The position numbers were made by a program, and so were the translations under genes. From Iodobacter sp. BJB302 (GTDB lineage Bacteria; Pseudomonadota; Gammaproteobacteria; Burkholderiales; Chitinibacteraceae): a DNA stretch of 64,000 bases. Positions within the stretch are counted from its first letter, which is position 1. Each line of letters starts with the position of its first letter. Under the pieces are notes generated by a model, which worked only from the letters and a program-made list of their open reading frames with translations, was not told where the DNA came from and ran no database searches. Shown piece after piece: positions 48,435 to 58,879 of the stretch. Location of the stretch: the NCBI RefSeq assembly GCF_002735645.1, contig NZ_PDZG01000010.1, forward strand, positions 26,684-90,683, given 5' to 3'.

Positions 48435-49313
48435 ATGAAGCTGACACACCCTATGCTATCCCGTCTTCCTGCTTTCGCCCGCCTGATGCGTATCGACAAA
48501 CCCATCGGCACTTTATTACTGCTCTGGCCTACCTTATGGGGGCTGTGGTTTGCCAGCAATGGCCATCCGGACCCTGTGCTGTTGCTGATTTTTTGCCTTG
48601 GCACATTTTTAATGCGCGCCGCAGGCTGTGTCATTAACGATTATTGTGACCGTGATTTTGATGGCCATGTCGCGCGTACCCATGCCCGGCCCTTAGTCTC
48701 TGGCGAAGTGCGCCCCAAAGAAGCGCTCCTTCTCGCCGCAGGGCTGGCAGCCACCGCATTTTTACTGGTACTGCCTTTAAACAGGCTGACACTACTGCTT
48801 TCTGTCCCCGCCGTATTTCTGGCAGGGTCTTACCCGCTGACCAAACGCTTTCTGGCCCTGCCGCAAGCCTATTTAGGCATCGCCTTTGGCTTTGGCATCC
48901 CCATGGCCTTTGCCGCGCAAACCGGCAGCGTGCCTGCATTTGCATGGATCTTACTGCTGGCCAATATTTTATGGACCATCGCATATGATACCGAATACGC
49001 CATGGTTGACCGGCCCGACGATTTAAAAATCGGCATCAAAACCTCTGCCATCACCTTTGGCCGCTTTGATGTGATTGCGGTGATGCTCTGCTTTACAGGC
49101 TTTATTGCCCTGATGGTATGGCTGGGGCTGCAAAGCCAGCGCGGCCTGATTTACTTTATCTCGCTGCTGATTGCCAGCGGCCTGATCGCACAGCAATACA
49201 GCCAGATCATGGCCCGCGAACCCGCCGCTTGCTTTAAAGCTTTTCTAAGTAATAACCGGGTGGGCGCGGTGATTTTTATGGGTCTGGTTTTAGATTATGG
49301 GCTTAGCCACTGA
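48435..49313 (+). CDS. ubiA: 4-hydroxybenzoate polyprenyltransferase
   Basis: 292 residues from the ATG at 48435, the usual UbiA length; the longer frame from 48267 overlaps ubiC and adds no family sequence. The two Asp-rich prenyl-diphosphate motifs are visible: INDYCDRDFD and YDTEYAMVDRPDD. Multiple transmembrane helices. It attaches the polyprenyl chain to 4-hydroxybenzoate made by UbiC. Separated from ubiC by 74 bp. Confidence 0.96.
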   Translation: MKLTHPMLSRLPAFARLMRIDKPIGTLLLLWPTLWGLWFASNGHPDPVLLLIFCLGTFLMRAAGCVINDYCDRDFDGHVARTHARPLVSGEVRPKEALLLAAGLAATAFLLVLPLNRLTLLLSVPAVFLAGSYPLTKRFLALPQAYLGIAFGFGIPMAFAAQTGSVPAFAWILLLANILWTIAYDTEYAMVDRPDDLKIGIKTSAITFGRFDVIAVMLCFTGFIALMVWLGLQSQRGLIYFISLLIASGLIAQQYSQIMAREPAACFKAFLSNNRVGAVIFMGLVLDYGLSH

Positions 49314-49377
49314 TTTCATGGAAAGTAGCGGTCTGCTCTTCACCCGATGAGCCCCTCTGCCGACGGAGACCACCCGA

Positions 49378-50052
49378 ATGAAAAAGATCATCACCGCCCT
49401 GCTGCTTGCCTGCCTGAGCACGGCTGCTTTTGCAGAAGTGAAAAATACAAAAAACCTGCCCGGCCATTATTATCTGCAAGGCATACGTGAAGTAGGCTCT
49501 GAATTATTACTTGGCAAGGATGGTAAATTTCAGTGGATGACAAGCTATGGCGGCTTCGATCAATTTGCCCATGGCTCATGGCATCAGGAAAAAGATAAAG
49601 TGATACTGGTATCCAGCCCGCAGGCTGAGAACCCGGCATTTCGCTTATTCAGCGATGAAGAAATGCGGGTTAATAAGCCAGCAGAAGCAGGAACATGGGT
49701 AGCCATCACGGGCGTGCCCGGGCTGGGGCCCATTCCTGGGATTGAAGTCAGATTTGAAAGTAAATCTGGCAAAATATCAGACGCCATCACAGATAAAAAT
49801 GGTGATGCCATTATTGAGATGCCCGAAAGTGAAGAGTGGGCCAGAGCAGCACTTCGCAAAGGCAAAAGCGCCTGGCAATGGTTTGATATCCCTGCAGAGC
49901 GCCGTCAGGAAAGACTGGCCGCTTTTGCCAGCCTGGACAGAAACCAGGCAAGGCCGGTACCATTTGAAAAGCTGCCACTGCAAATAGAAGAAGACGGCTT
50001 ACGTATTGTTGATGACAGCGTTCCGGCGCGGCTTATTTACGTCAAACAATAA
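49378..50052 (+). CDS. Exported protein of unknown function
   Basis: 224 residues with a signal peptide (IITALLLACLSTAAFA). LPGHYYLQGIREVGSELLLG, then GKFQWMTSYGGFDQFAHGSW looks like a beta-sheet lipocalin- or META-like start, and the rest is mixed. No family recognised. It has its own ribosome site and is followed by a strong hairpin shared with the convergent Nudix gene. Confidence 0.75.
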   Translation: MKKIITALLLACLSTAAFAEVKNTKNLPGHYYLQGIREVGSELLLGKDGKFQWMTSYGGFDQFAHGSWHQEKDKVILVSSPQAENPAFRLFSDEEMRVNKPAEAGTWVAITGVPGLGPIPGIEVRFESKSGKISDAITDKNGDAIIEMPESEEWARAALRKGKSAWQWFDIPAERRQERLAAFASLDRNQARPVPFEKLPLQIEEDGLRIVDDSVPARLIYVKQ

Positions 50053-50061
50053 CCCGCTTAT

Positions 50062-50086
50062 GCACAGAGCCTGGCAGGCTCTGTGC
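50062..50086. terminator. Bidirectional hairpin between convergent genes
   Basis: Perfect 11-bp stem GCACAGAGCCT / AGGCTCTGTGC with a GGC loop, exactly between the convergent stops of the exported-protein gene and the Nudix gene. No long T-run on either side, so it may act as a stability element or a weak terminator. Confidence 0.55.
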
Positions 50087-50089
50087 CCA

Positions 50090-50650
50090 TCAGCCACGCA
50101 GCATTTTCTCTGCCCAGAAAATACCTGCAACTGTTTTACCATCGGTAATCGATCCATCCAGCACGCCAGCGATCAAATCATCAAGGCTGACCGCCACGCA
50201 TTCTACAAACTCGCCTTCATCCAGCTGAGGCTTGCCCGCCGTTAAGTTTTGCGCCAGGTAAAAATGAATCTCTTCATTGGTGTAGCTGATAATCGGATGA
50301 TGAACGCCCAGTTTTTGCCATTCTTGCGCGGTGTAGCCGGTTTCTTCCAAGAGCTCGCGCTGGCCGCAAGCCAGCGCATCCTCACCTGCATCCAGCTTGC
50401 CCGCAGGAAACTCCAGATACACACGGTGCATAGGGTAGCGATATTGCCGCTCCATCAGCAGCTTGCCGTCCGGCAATACCGGGATAATCATCACCGCACC
50501 GGGGTGAATCACATATTCACGCGTGGCCTGGCTGCCATCGGGCAAGCGCACGGTATCGCGGTTGATATGCAAAAGCGCGCCATCAAATACCCGCTCGCTG
50601 CTGATTTTTTCTTCAATTAAATGTTGATCTTTTTGCATGGATTCCAGCAT
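50090..50650 (-). CDS. Nudix hydrolase, ADP-ribose pyrophosphatase type
   Basis: 186 residues. The Nudix box is complete (GKLDAGEDALACGQRELLEE then TGY), preceded by the ADP-ribose pyrophosphatase-like VMIIPVLPDGKLLMERQYRY and YLEFPAGK. It probably hydrolyses ADP-ribose or other nucleoside diphosphate sugars. An ATG at 50638 with GGA upstream is an alternative start. Confidence 0.9.
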   Translation of the reverse strand: MLESMQKDQHLIEEKISSERVFDGALLHINRDTVRLPDGSQATREYVIHPGAVMIIPVLPDGKLLMERQYRYPMHRVYLEFPAGKLDAGEDALACGQRELLEETGYTAQEWQKLGVHHPIISYTNEEIHFYLAQNLTAGKPQLDEGEFVECVAVSLDDLIAGVLDGSITDGKTVAGIFWAEKMLRG

Positions 50651-50766
50651 TTCAGTCGTTAAAAAGTTTTACAGACACAGCGCTGAACAAACCGCCGCTG
50701 CTTATCATCTCTTTCGTACCATGGTTTCATCATCACGCTTATTGCAGCGGGTGCGGGATTAGCCTT

Positions 50767-52194
50767 TCAGAGCGTGTGTTGCACGAGCAGATCGCCCGCA
50801 TATTCTTGCTGCGGGTGGCCGGGCTGTGTACGTCGCTCATCGATATCCAGCCGAAGTTGTTCATATCTGGCGGCAATTGCGGCTGTAATACGGGGCTGCA
50901 TCAGCCTGGCAATCGCTGAAAATACCGGCACAACAACAGAGTTTCCAAACTGCTTATAGGCCTGCGTATCTGAAACCGGAATCCTGAATTCACTGTTTCC
51001 TACGCTGTCATACCCCATCAGTCTGGCGCATTCACGCGGGGTAAGGCGGCGGGGCCGGTATTTCATATTTTGCGGATCGTAAAAATCTTTGCTCTGATCA
51101 AAGCCACGATCAATCAGAATTTCAGAGCCATCTTTGTAATAACGTGCTGACAATGTGCGGGTGATATCGTTTTTTTTAACAAGGCCATAACCAAAACCAT
51201 TGCCTTTGGCTTTATGCTTGATCGAATAATTAAAAAGATATTCCCACAGTTTTTCAGTCAGGATGTACTTGCTGTCAACCTGCGGCTCCAGAATATCCCC
51301 CAGAACAGGCTTCACTTTTGGAAAAAAGCGGCTGATATCCCTCAGGGTAAAGCCTTCATGAATACCCAGGTCTTTGCGAAAGCCCACCAGCGCAATACGC
51401 TCCCGGTGCTGGGGAACAAAATGCTGGCCGTCCACAATTTTCGGGTCGGAAGCGCCATCGTCATGGGCATCTGCCACCCAATAACCCAGCTCATCCAGCG
51501 CTTCCATAATCACTTTAAACGTCTTGCCCTTATCATGACTTTTCAGGTTTTTAACGTTTTCCAGTAAAAAGGCAACCGGGCGCTTCACTTCCAGGATTTT
51601 GGCCACATCAAAAAACAGCGTTCCCTGGGTTTTACATTCAAATCCATGCACACGGCCCATGGAATTTTTCTTGGAAACCCCGGCAATAGAAAAAGGCTGG
51701 CAGGGAAAGCCCGCCAGCAAAACATCATGATCCGGAATCATGCGGTGAATATTCTGAAACACCTCTTCAGCCGTCACATCTTCCCGGTCGCTCAGGGTTA
51801 CTTTACGGATATCATCGTTAAAGCGGTGCAGCGGGTCTGCATAGTGATTGGCTTTGTAGGTTCTGACCGAATAAGCATTCCATTCGCTGGTAAACACACA
51901 GCGCCCGCCTGCGGCCTCAAAGCCCCTGCGGATACCGCCTATCCCTGCAAACAAATCAATAAAATCAAAACCAGGCCGCCGGTAATGTGCTGGTCGTGCG
52001 GGCAACAGGCTTTGCAGGGCTTCAAATTCATGCTGGCTCAGGCGTGGCTGAGCTTTGCCATTGATCCAGCGGCTGAGAGTCTCCCGGCTCCAGTGCCCGG
52101 GTGTGATGTCGTCCAAAAACCCTGCAATAAACTTTTCGTTATATATTTCTAAAACGGACTGGAGAAGTCTTAATTCTTCATTGTGTTCGGACAT
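50767..52194 (-). CDS. dcm: DNA (cytosine-5-)-methyltransferase, Dcm type
   Basis: 475 residues from the ATG at 52194 (a GTG at 52239 is also possible). Strongly similar along its length to enterobacterial Dcm: [20 protein letters not shown] (motif I), [18 protein letters not shown] (catalytic Cys in PCQ), [18 protein letters not shown] (ENV), [13 protein letters not shown], and the C-terminal [14 protein letters not shown] with [11 protein letters not shown]. Predicted target CCWGG. No vsr-like mismatch endonuclease gene and no restriction endonuclease are adjacent, so it appears to be an orphan methylase. Confidence 0.95.
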   Translation of the reverse strand: MSEHNEELRLLQSVLEIYNEKFIAGFLDDITPGHWSRETLSRWINGKAQPRLSQHEFEALQSLLPARPAHYRRPGFDFIDLFAGIGGIRRGFEAAGGRCVFTSEWNAYSVRTYKANHYADPLHRFNDDIRKVTLSDREDVTAEEVFQNIHRMIPDHDVLLAGFPCQPFSIAGVSKKNSMGRVHGFECKTQGTLFFDVAKILEVKRPVAFLLENVKNLKSHDKGKTFKVIMEALDELGYWVADAHDDGASDPKIVDGQHFVPQHRERIALVGFRKDLGIHEGFTLRDISRFFPKVKPVLGDILEPQVDSKYILTEKLWEYLFNYSIKHKAKGNGFGYGLVKKNDITRTLSARYYKDGSEILIDRGFDQSKDFYDPQNMKYRPRRLTPRECARLMGYDSVGNSEFRIPVSDTQAYKQFGNSVVVPVFSAIARLMQPRITAAIAARYEQLRLDIDERRTQPGHPQQEYAGDLLVQHTL

Positions 52195-52436
52195 GCCGGT
52201 AAACCTTCGCGCTGGGTTAAATCTATGGCCTATTTTCACACAATTAACCAGGCAACTCCAGAACGAGCGTTCTATTTTGCCTGCGTGTTTTTACCCTGTT
52301 TGCTATAAAGCTAAAAACAAGAGCTTACAGCGAAAGGTATTTTTGCCCGCTGATAAAATAACACTGCAAATACGGCCTTGGATGATTATAAAAAGATGTA
52401 ATTTGTTTTATTGAGCACCAATCACTGCAGCAGCCA

Positions 52437-54884
52437 TTACAATTTAACACTGCTGCTATTCCATATTTTACGGGCGTATTCGCTGATACTACGGTCTGAT
52501 GAAAAACGCCCCATTCCGGCCACATTTAGCAGGGCTTTTTTATGCCATTCAAATGGTTTTAAATACAGCGCATCGACTTTTCCCTGCACTTTTACATAAT
52601 CTGCAAAATCTGCCAATAATTGATAATGATCGCCCCAATTCACTAGCAAATCAAAAATGACCCTATAGCGCTCTGGCTCTTCCGGGCTAAAAAAACCGGA
52701 TGCAATTTGATTTAAAACCTCATGCAAAACCGGATCGGCCTCATATATCGCACGCGGATTATAAGATTCCTGCCGCAGGCGCTGCACATCATCGCTATTA
52801 TTGCCAAATATAAAGATATTATCTGCACCCACAGCCTGGCCAATTTCAATATTTGCGCCATCCAGAGTGCCAATTGTTATGGCGCCATTTAATGCAAATT
52901 TCATATTACCTGTGCCCGATGCCTCGGTGCCTGCGGTAGAGATTTGCTCAGATAAATCGGCCGCCGGAATAATAGTTTCTGCGAGGCTTACGCTGTAATT
53001 GGGGATAAACACCACCTTCAGCTTATCGCCCACCCGCGGGTCATGATTTATTTTTGCACCAATATCATTAATCAGATGAATAAATAATTTAGCCAGCTTA
53101 TAAGCCGATGCGGCTTTCCCGGCAAAAACCACCACCCTTGGCACGATAGCCGCATCCGGATTTTTTAAAATAAAGTTATAGCGGGCAACCACATGCAACA
53201 GATTAAGTAATTGCCGTTTATATTCATGAATGCGTTTTACCTGCACATCAAATAAAGCATCCGGCGAAACCACTCCGCCTAAATGCGTGGCGATATAGCG
53301 CACTAAGCGCTCTTTATTGGCCCGCTTCGCCTGCATAAAATCAGTAATAAACGCTTCATCCTCAGCCAGAGGCTTTAACTCGGCTAATTCATCTAAATTA
53401 ACCCGCCATGTTTTGCCTATTTTCTGATCAATTAATGCCGCCAAAGGCCGATTGGCCTGAGCCAGCCAGCGCCTTGGCGTAATGCCATTGGTGACATTAG
53501 TAAAACGCTCTGGATAAATTCGTGCAAAATCGGCAAAGATAGTCGATTTCATTAATTGCGAATGCAAGGCCGAAACGCCATTAACTTTATGGCTGGCCAC
53601 TACGGCAATATAAGCCATTCGTATTTTGCGCTCACCCGATTCATCCACCAGTGAAACACGGCGAATTAAATCTGCATCATCCGGAAAGCGCTGTTTTACC
53701 TCTGTAAGAAAACGTGCATTAATATCAAAGATAATTTTTAAATGCCGGGGCAGCCAGTGTGCAAACATTTCTACCGGCCAGGTTTCCAGCGCTTCACTCA
53801 TTAAAGTATGGTTAGTGTATGAGAATATTTTCTGCGTATATCCCCATGCGGCATCCCAATCAAGGTGATATTCATCCATTAAAATACGCATTAATTCCGG
53901 CACCGCCAGTACAGGATGCGTATCGTTTAAATGAATGGCCGTTTTATCGCTCAGCTGATTAAAATCTTCATGGGTTAATAAATAACGGTGCACAATATCT
54001 TGTAAAGACGCTGAAACAAAGAAATACTCTTGCCGCAGTCTTAATTCTTTACCGTGCAGAGTAGAATCATCGGGATATAAAACTCTGGACACATTTTCAC
54101 TATGGTTTTTTTCTTCTACCGCAGCAATATAATCGCCCTGATTAAACATATGTAAATTAATACTGCGCGAAGCCCTGGCCGACCAAAGCCTGAGCGTATT
54201 GGTCGCCGTGGTCTGATATCCCGGAATAATATAATCATAAGCCATGGCCAATACATCCTGCGTATCCAGCCAGTGCACCGTATTGCCTGTGGTTTCTATA
54301 CGCCCGCCAAATTGCACCACATATTGCACTTCATCTCTGGGAAATTCCCACACATTTAAAGCAGACAGCCAGGTATCGGGTGCTTCTACTTGCTGGCCAT
54401 CAATAATACGCTGCTTAAACATACCAAAATCATAGCGAATACCATAGGCAAAACCCGGCACGCCCATGGTGGCCATTGAATCTAAAAAACACGCAGCCAG
54501 CCTGCCCAGGCCGCCATTACCCAAAGCCGCATCCGGCTCGTAATCCAGAATCTCATTTAAATCCACACCCATTTCATCGAGTGCTTCTTTAACCGGCTCG
54601 AATAATTCCAGCGCCAATAGCGCATTGGATAAAGCGCGGCCAATCAAAAACTCCATCGATAAATAATAAACCCGCTTTAAATCCTGAGAATACTGCGCCC
54701 GCGTGGTGCGCATCCAGCGCTCCACCAGCCTGTCCCGCACCGCCAGAAATGTAGCATTCAGCCAGTCTTTAGGCTGGGCAACAATCGGATCTTTGCCAAT
54801 AAAAAACACCAGCTTATTGGCAATAGCATGCTTTAAAGCATCGCTGTCATTACCGGGTGAATCGTATTCAAAAGATACCGTCAT
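52437..54884 (-). CDS. glgP: Glycogen/maltodextrin phosphorylase
   Basis: 815 residues from the ATG at 54884 (AAGGAG six bases upstream; the frame extends 30 bases further). Family landmarks: [59 protein letters not shown] and the PLP-binding lysine in [20 protein letters not shown]. It releases glucose-1-phosphate from alpha-1,4-glucans. It ends a leftward run glgC, glgA, HAD, glgP with short gaps. Confidence 0.97.
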   Translation of the reverse strand: MTVSFEYDSPGNDSDALKHAIANKLVFFIGKDPIVAQPKDWLNATFLAVRDRLVERWMRTTRAQYSQDLKRVYYLSMEFLIGRALSNALLALELFEPVKEALDEMGVDLNEILDYEPDAALGNGGLGRLAACFLDSMATMGVPGFAYGIRYDFGMFKQRIIDGQQVEAPDTWLSALNVWEFPRDEVQYVVQFGGRIETTGNTVHWLDTQDVLAMAYDYIIPGYQTTATNTLRLWSARASRSINLHMFNQGDYIAAVEEKNHSENVSRVLYPDDSTLHGKELRLRQEYFFVSASLQDIVHRYLLTHEDFNQLSDKTAIHLNDTHPVLAVPELMRILMDEYHLDWDAAWGYTQKIFSYTNHTLMSEALETWPVEMFAHWLPRHLKIIFDINARFLTEVKQRFPDDADLIRRVSLVDESGERKIRMAYIAVVASHKVNGVSALHSQLMKSTIFADFARIYPERFTNVTNGITPRRWLAQANRPLAALIDQKIGKTWRVNLDELAELKPLAEDEAFITDFMQAKRANKERLVRYIATHLGGVVSPDALFDVQVKRIHEYKRQLLNLLHVVARYNFILKNPDAAIVPRVVVFAGKAASAYKLAKLFIHLINDIGAKINHDPRVGDKLKVVFIPNYSVSLAETIIPAADLSEQISTAGTEASGTGNMKFALNGAITIGTLDGANIEIGQAVGADNIFIFGNNSDDVQRLRQESYNPRAIYEADPVLHEVLNQIASGFFSPEEPERYRVIFDLLVNWGDHYQLLADFADYVKVQGKVDALYLKPFEWHKKALLNVAGMGRFSSDRSISEYARKIWNSSSVKL

Positions 54885-54914
54885 GGGGCGCTCCTTTAAT
54901 ACTGCAGCAATCAA

Positions 54915-55592
54915 CTATGTGATAAGACCCAATTCCTCTAATGCACTGATCAGGTTTTTGCCTGGATGATGCGGCTCAATTTGAAAAGTGCGCATGCCTA
55001 ATTCTTGCGCCGGGCGAATGTCTCTGATTAAGCAATCACCTATCATGGCCGCATCAGCAGCCTTCACACCCAGCCGATCCAGAGCAAATTGGAAAATGCC
55101 GTGTGCTGGTTTCCAATAGTTGCAATCCATGGGGGTAATGACTGCATTTACATGAAAATCTAAATTCATTTTTTTTGTTTTATATTGCTGCTGTTCACGA
55201 TCACCATTGGTGATAATGACTTTAGGAATATCTTTGGTCAGCGCAAAAAAATCGGCTACTTCCGGAAAACAGCGCCATGAATTTTCATAGGTGATTAAAT
55301 AGGGTAAAAATGCGTCATCAGCGGCCTGACCGGATAATTCTTGCCCTAAAAAAGCTTGCACTCTTTGCCTGCGTTGCTCAAGAAATGATAATTCTCCACG
55401 CTCAAATTGTTGCCAGTATTTCTTTGAAACTTCCCGCCAGTGTCTGAATAAATCCGCCTGATTTAAATCAGGCAGCATGGCCTTATTTGCATCAATAAAA
55501 GCGGTGAGCGCCTGGCTGCTGGCGTATTGATCATCGAGCAGGGTGTCGTCCAGATCCAATAAAATTGCACGCATATTTTTCCAATCATTCAT
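54915..55592 (-). CDS. HAD-superfamily hydrolase (YjjG-like)
   Basis: 225 residues with all HAD motifs: LLDLDDTLLDD (nucleophile Asp), VIITNGDREQQQ, Lys in NYWKPAHGIF, and MIGDCLIRDI. The alpha-helical cap suits a nucleotidase or sugar-phosphatase such as YjjG. It is 30 bp upstream of glgP and probably co-transcribed; whether it acts on glucose-1-phosphate is unknown. Confidence 0.9.
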   Translation of the reverse strand: MNDWKNMRAILLDLDDTLLDDQYASSQALTAFIDANKAMLPDLNQADLFRHWREVSKKYWQQFERGELSFLEQRRQRVQAFLGQELSGQAADDAFLPYLITYENSWRCFPEVADFFALTKDIPKVIITNGDREQQQYKTKKMNLDFHVNAVITPMDCNYWKPAHGIFQFALDRLGVKAADAAMIGDCLIRDIRPAQELGMRTFQIEPHHPGKNLISALEELGLIT

Positions 55593-55627
55593 TTAATCAA
55601 AAATATCACCCGATGAATTCCCCCTTC

Positions 55628-55670
55628 TGGTTTTCTCCGTGAAACTCCGTGCTTTAAGATTTGGGTTTTA
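55628..55670. repeat. Intergenic repeat of the ACACGGAG family (partial copy)
   Basis: tggttttctccgtgaaactccgtgc...aagatttgggtttt, the same sequence class as the arms at 57217-57277 and 57392-57459. It fills the gap between the HAD gene and glgA. Confidence 0.6.
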
Positions 55671-55724
55671 TTTCTCAGTGTGCTCCCTGCCCTCTGAGTG
55701 CTCTGTGCCTGCAGACCTTTTTCC

Positions 55725-57161
55725 TCATTCCACCATTAATCTTTCATACAAAGCCACATACTGTGCAGCCGCAGTGCTCCAGCCAAAATCGGCCTGCATG
55801 GCGCTGCGGCGGGTGGTTTTCCAGTCTTTGGGCCGATGCCAGAGGATAAAGGCGCGGCGCAGGGCTTTTGTCAGGGCGGCGGTATTAAAGTCATCAAAGA
55901 CAAAACCGGTAGCGCTGGCGTCTTCCAGGTTTTCCAGGCTGCTATCAATCACGGTATCTGCCAGCCCGCCAACCCGGCGCACCAGCGGCAAGGCGCCGTA
56001 TTTCAGGGCATAGAGCTGGGTAAGGCCACATGGTTCAAAGCGGCTGGGCACAAGTAACACATCGGCGGCAGCCATAATGCGGTGCGAGCAATCTTCGTCG
56101 TAGCCAATTTGCACGGCTATTTGCGTGGGATTGGCTGCTGCAGCGGCTTTAAATGCATCTTCCAGAGCCGTATCGCCCCCGCCTAACAGCACAAACTGCC
56201 CGCCACGACAGGTGATTTCATCCAGCGCGGCCAGCACCAGATGCAGGCCTTTTTGCTCGGTAAGGCGGCTGACTACGGCAAACAGCGGCTGATCACTGCG
56301 TTGATCCAAGCCCATGCGTATTTGCATATCCAGCTTGCATTTAGCCTTGCCCTGCATTTTTTCCACGCTGTAATTAGCAGCGATCAGCGGATCAAGATTC
56401 GGGCTCCAGACCTGATCATCTACACCATTTAAAATACCGGTCAGATCAGCTTTTCGGGTTCTGAGCAGGCCATCAAGGCCGCAGCCCTGCTCATCATGGG
56501 TGATTTCGCTGGCGTAGCGCGGGGAAACGGTGGAGATATGGTCGCAAAAATACAGCCCTGCTTTCATAAAAGAAATTTTGCCGTGAAACTCCAGCCCTTC
56601 CAGCGAAAAAAACTCGGGAGGTAGTTCTAAGCTGGCAAAAGCTGAGGCCGGAAACACGCCCTGATAAGCTAGGTTGTGCACCGTAAACACGCTTTTTGCA
56701 GGCCGCCCCGCAGTCACTAAGTAAGCAGGCACAAGGCCCGCATGCCAGTCGTGGGCATGCACCAGCTCTGCCCGCCAGTATGAATCCAGCCCGCTGGCAA
56801 GCTGCGCGGCCACCCAGCCCAAGAGGGCAAACCGCAGATGATTATCGCTATAGGGCTGCAGCCCCACATCGAGATAAGGGCTGCCGGGGCGATCAAAGCA
56901 ATGCGGCGCGTCGATCACATACACGGCGATGCCGCTGTCAGTATGGCCAAATAAAATCCTCACCGGCCCCGCCATGCTGTTCACCGCAGCCACTTCGCCA
57001 TCAATACTCAGCCCCGCCAAAATCGCCGGAAAGCCCGGCAGCAGCACGCGCACATCGCAGCCCAAAGGAGCCAGCGCCAGCGGCAAAGCCCCCGCCACAT
57101 CAGCCAGCCCGCCGGTTTTTAACAGCGGAAACAGCTCGGCACAAACATGTAACACGCGCAT
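55725..57161 (-). CDS. glgA: Glycogen synthase (ADP-glucose type)
   Basis: 478 residues, GT5 family. The N-terminal [20 protein letters not shown] holds the KTGGL ADP-glucose site; [14 protein letters not shown], then [15 protein letters not shown] and the C-terminal [19 protein letters not shown] complete the signature. It adds glucose from ADP-glucose to glycogen. It follows glgC on the same strand after a repeat-filled 300-bp spacer. Confidence 0.97.
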   Translation of the reverse strand: MRVLHVCAELFPLLKTGGLADVAGALPLALAPLGCDVRVLLPGFPAILAGLSIDGEVAAVNSMAGPVRILFGHTDSGIAVYVIDAPHCFDRPGSPYLDVGLQPYSDNHLRFALLGWVAAQLASGLDSYWRAELVHAHDWHAGLVPAYLVTAGRPAKSVFTVHNLAYQGVFPASAFASLELPPEFFSLEGLEFHGKISFMKAGLYFCDHISTVSPRYASEITHDEQGCGLDGLLRTRKADLTGILNGVDDQVWSPNLDPLIAANYSVEKMQGKAKCKLDMQIRMGLDQRSDQPLFAVVSRLTEQKGLHLVLAALDEITCRGGQFVLLGGGDTALEDAFKAAAAANPTQIAVQIGYDEDCSHRIMAAADVLLVPSRFEPCGLTQLYALKYGALPLVRRVGGLADTVIDSSLENLEDASATGFVFDDFNTAALTKALRRAFILWHRPKDWKTTRRSAMQADFGWSTAAAQYVALYERLMVE

Positions 57162-57216
57162 AAATTGCTACCCATGGATTAGATTTAGCAAACTTCGTAA
57201 GTACAAAAGCCCCCAA

Positions 57217-57459
57217 ACCCAAACCTTGAACCACGAAGGTCAAAGAGAACACGGAGTTTCACGGAGAAAATCTGGTCATTTTTGGAGAAGCTTCATTCCT
57301 GCTAGACCCCCAATACAAACACTCGGTGATGACAGCTTGCCTTATCAGGATTTAATTTTTCCACAAAAGCTTAAGCAGACTCATCATCTTTGGACCATTT
57401 GGTTTTCTCTGTGTAACTCTGTGTCCTCCGTGTTCTCTGTGGTTCAAAATTTGGGTTTT
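57217..57459. repeat. Inverted pair of ACACGGAG-family repeats between glgC and glgA
   Basis: Left arm 57217-57277 (acccaaaccttgaaccacga, then gagaacacggagtttcacgg) and right arm 57392-57459 (its reverse complement with changes: ttttctctgtgtaactctgt, ccgtgttctctgtggttcaa). They enclose ~115 bp of unique sequence. The whole 300-bp spacer is occupied and no gene is seen. Transcribed leftward, it could fold into a long imperfect hairpin inside a glgC-glgA message. Confidence 0.75.
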
Positions 57460-57460
57460 A

Positions 57461-58729
57461 TCACAACTTAGCCAGCATTTCCCTCGTCACCAGCACCACG
57501 CCGCCTTCGGAGCAGTAAAAGCGTTGCTCGTCTTTGCTGCGGTCCTCGCCGATCACCGTGCCTTCAGGGATCTGGCAGCCACGGTCGATTACGCAGCGGC
57601 GCAGGCGGCTGGAGCGGCCTACGGTTACCGAGGGCAAAATCACCGCCGAATCGATGGTGCAAAAAGAATGCAAACGCACCTTAGAAAACAGCACCGAGTT
57701 ATTCACTAATGAGCCAGAAACAATGCAGCCCCCGGAGACGAGGGAATTGAGCGTCATGCCGTGGCTGCCGTTGATATCCTGCACAAATTTAGCAGGGGAA
57801 AGCTGCTCTTGGTGGGTCCAAATTGGCCAGTTTTTATCGTAAATATCCAGCTCTGGCAGCACCGAGGCGAGATCTAAATTGGCCTCCCAATATGCGTCTA
57901 CCGTACCGACATCCCGCCAGTAGGGCGCGGCGCTGGCATCGCTCGATACGCAGGAGGCGCTGAACGGATGAGCCAGCGCACGGCCTTCGGCCACAATGCG
58001 CGGAATAATATCTTTACCAAAATCGTGGGAGGATTCTTCATCGGCCAGATCTTCGGCCAGCATACGATTAATATATTCGGCATTAAAAACATAAACGCCC
58101 ATCGATGCCAAAGCTTTATCGCTTTTATTCGGCATGGCGGGCGGATCGCTAGGTTTTTCAATAAAGGCGGTGATTTTTCGCTCCTCATCCACGGCCATTA
58201 CCCCAAATGCCGAAGCATCAATTCTGTCGACTTCGATGCAGGCAATGGTGCACGCGGCATTGTTTTCGACGTGATCGAGCAGCATGCGGGAGTAATCCAT
58301 TTTATAAATATGGTCCCCCGCCAGAATTACCACATATTGCGCTCTGTAGCTGCGGATAATATCCAAATTCTGGAATACGGCATCGGCCGTGCCGCGATAC
58401 CAGTGTTCTTCATCCACCCTTTGCTGCGCAGGCAAAAGATCAATAAATTCATTCATTTCATTACGCAAAAAAGACCAGCCGCGCTGTAAATGCCGGAGCA
58501 GGCTGTGCGATTTATATTGGGTAATCACGCCAATGCGGCGAATGCCAGAATTCAGGCAATTAGACAGGGCAAAATCAATAATCCGGTATTTGCCACCAAA
58601 ATGCACCGCAGGCTTGGCGCGGTGGTTGGTTAAATCTTTTAAACGTGAGCCACGGCCACCGGCCAGAACCAGCGCCACCGCCTGATTAGGGAGCTGGCGG
58701 GCTAAAACCAGCTTATCGATTGCTTCCAT
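57461..58729 (-). CDS. glgC: Glucose-1-phosphate adenylyltransferase
   Basis: 422 residues. [30 protein letters not shown] is the nucleotidyltransferase signature, here split for length: [12 protein letters not shown] and [32 protein letters not shown] holds the catalytic Asp; the C-terminal left-handed beta-helix ([20 protein letters not shown]) is present. It makes ADP-glucose and commits carbon to glycogen. First gene of the leftward glycogen run; no glgB or glgX is in the window. Confidence 0.97.
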   Translation of the reverse strand: MEAIDKLVLARQLPNQAVALVLAGGRGSRLKDLTNHRAKPAVHFGGKYRIIDFALSNCLNSGIRRIGVITQYKSHSLLRHLQRGWSFLRNEMNEFIDLLPAQQRVDEEHWYRGTADAVFQNLDIIRSYRAQYVVILAGDHIYKMDYSRMLLDHVENNAACTIACIEVDRIDASAFGVMAVDEERKITAFIEKPSDPPAMPNKSDKALASMGVYVFNAEYINRMLAEDLADEESSHDFGKDIIPRIVAEGRALAHPFSASCVSSDASAAPYWRDVGTVDAYWEANLDLASVLPELDIYDKNWPIWTHQEQLSPAKFVQDINGSHGMTLNSLVSGGCIVSGSLVNNSVLFSKVRLHSFCTIDSAVILPSVTVGRSSRLRRCVIDRGCQIPEGTVIGEDRSKDEQRFYCSEGGVVLVTREMLAKL

Positions 58730-58821
58730 CTCACCACTCCCGTCTGCCTGCCTGTATGAATATTAAGCAAGCTTGGAAGCAATTTCTTAGAAAGATGATT
58801 AATCAGGATCAATCGATACGC

Positions 58822-58845
58822 CCGTGGGCACAAAAGTGCCCACGG
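58822..58845. terminator. Hairpin between the flavoprotein gene and glgC
   Basis: Perfect 10-bp stem CCGTGGGCAC / GTGCCCACGG with an AAAA loop, followed by TTT on the plus strand. It sits between two leftward genes, so it most likely ends the upstream (58880-60493) transcript, though the T-run is on the other side. Confidence 0.45.
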
Positions 58846-58879
58846 TTTGCTGCAAAAACAAAGCTTTGATATGCAGGTT

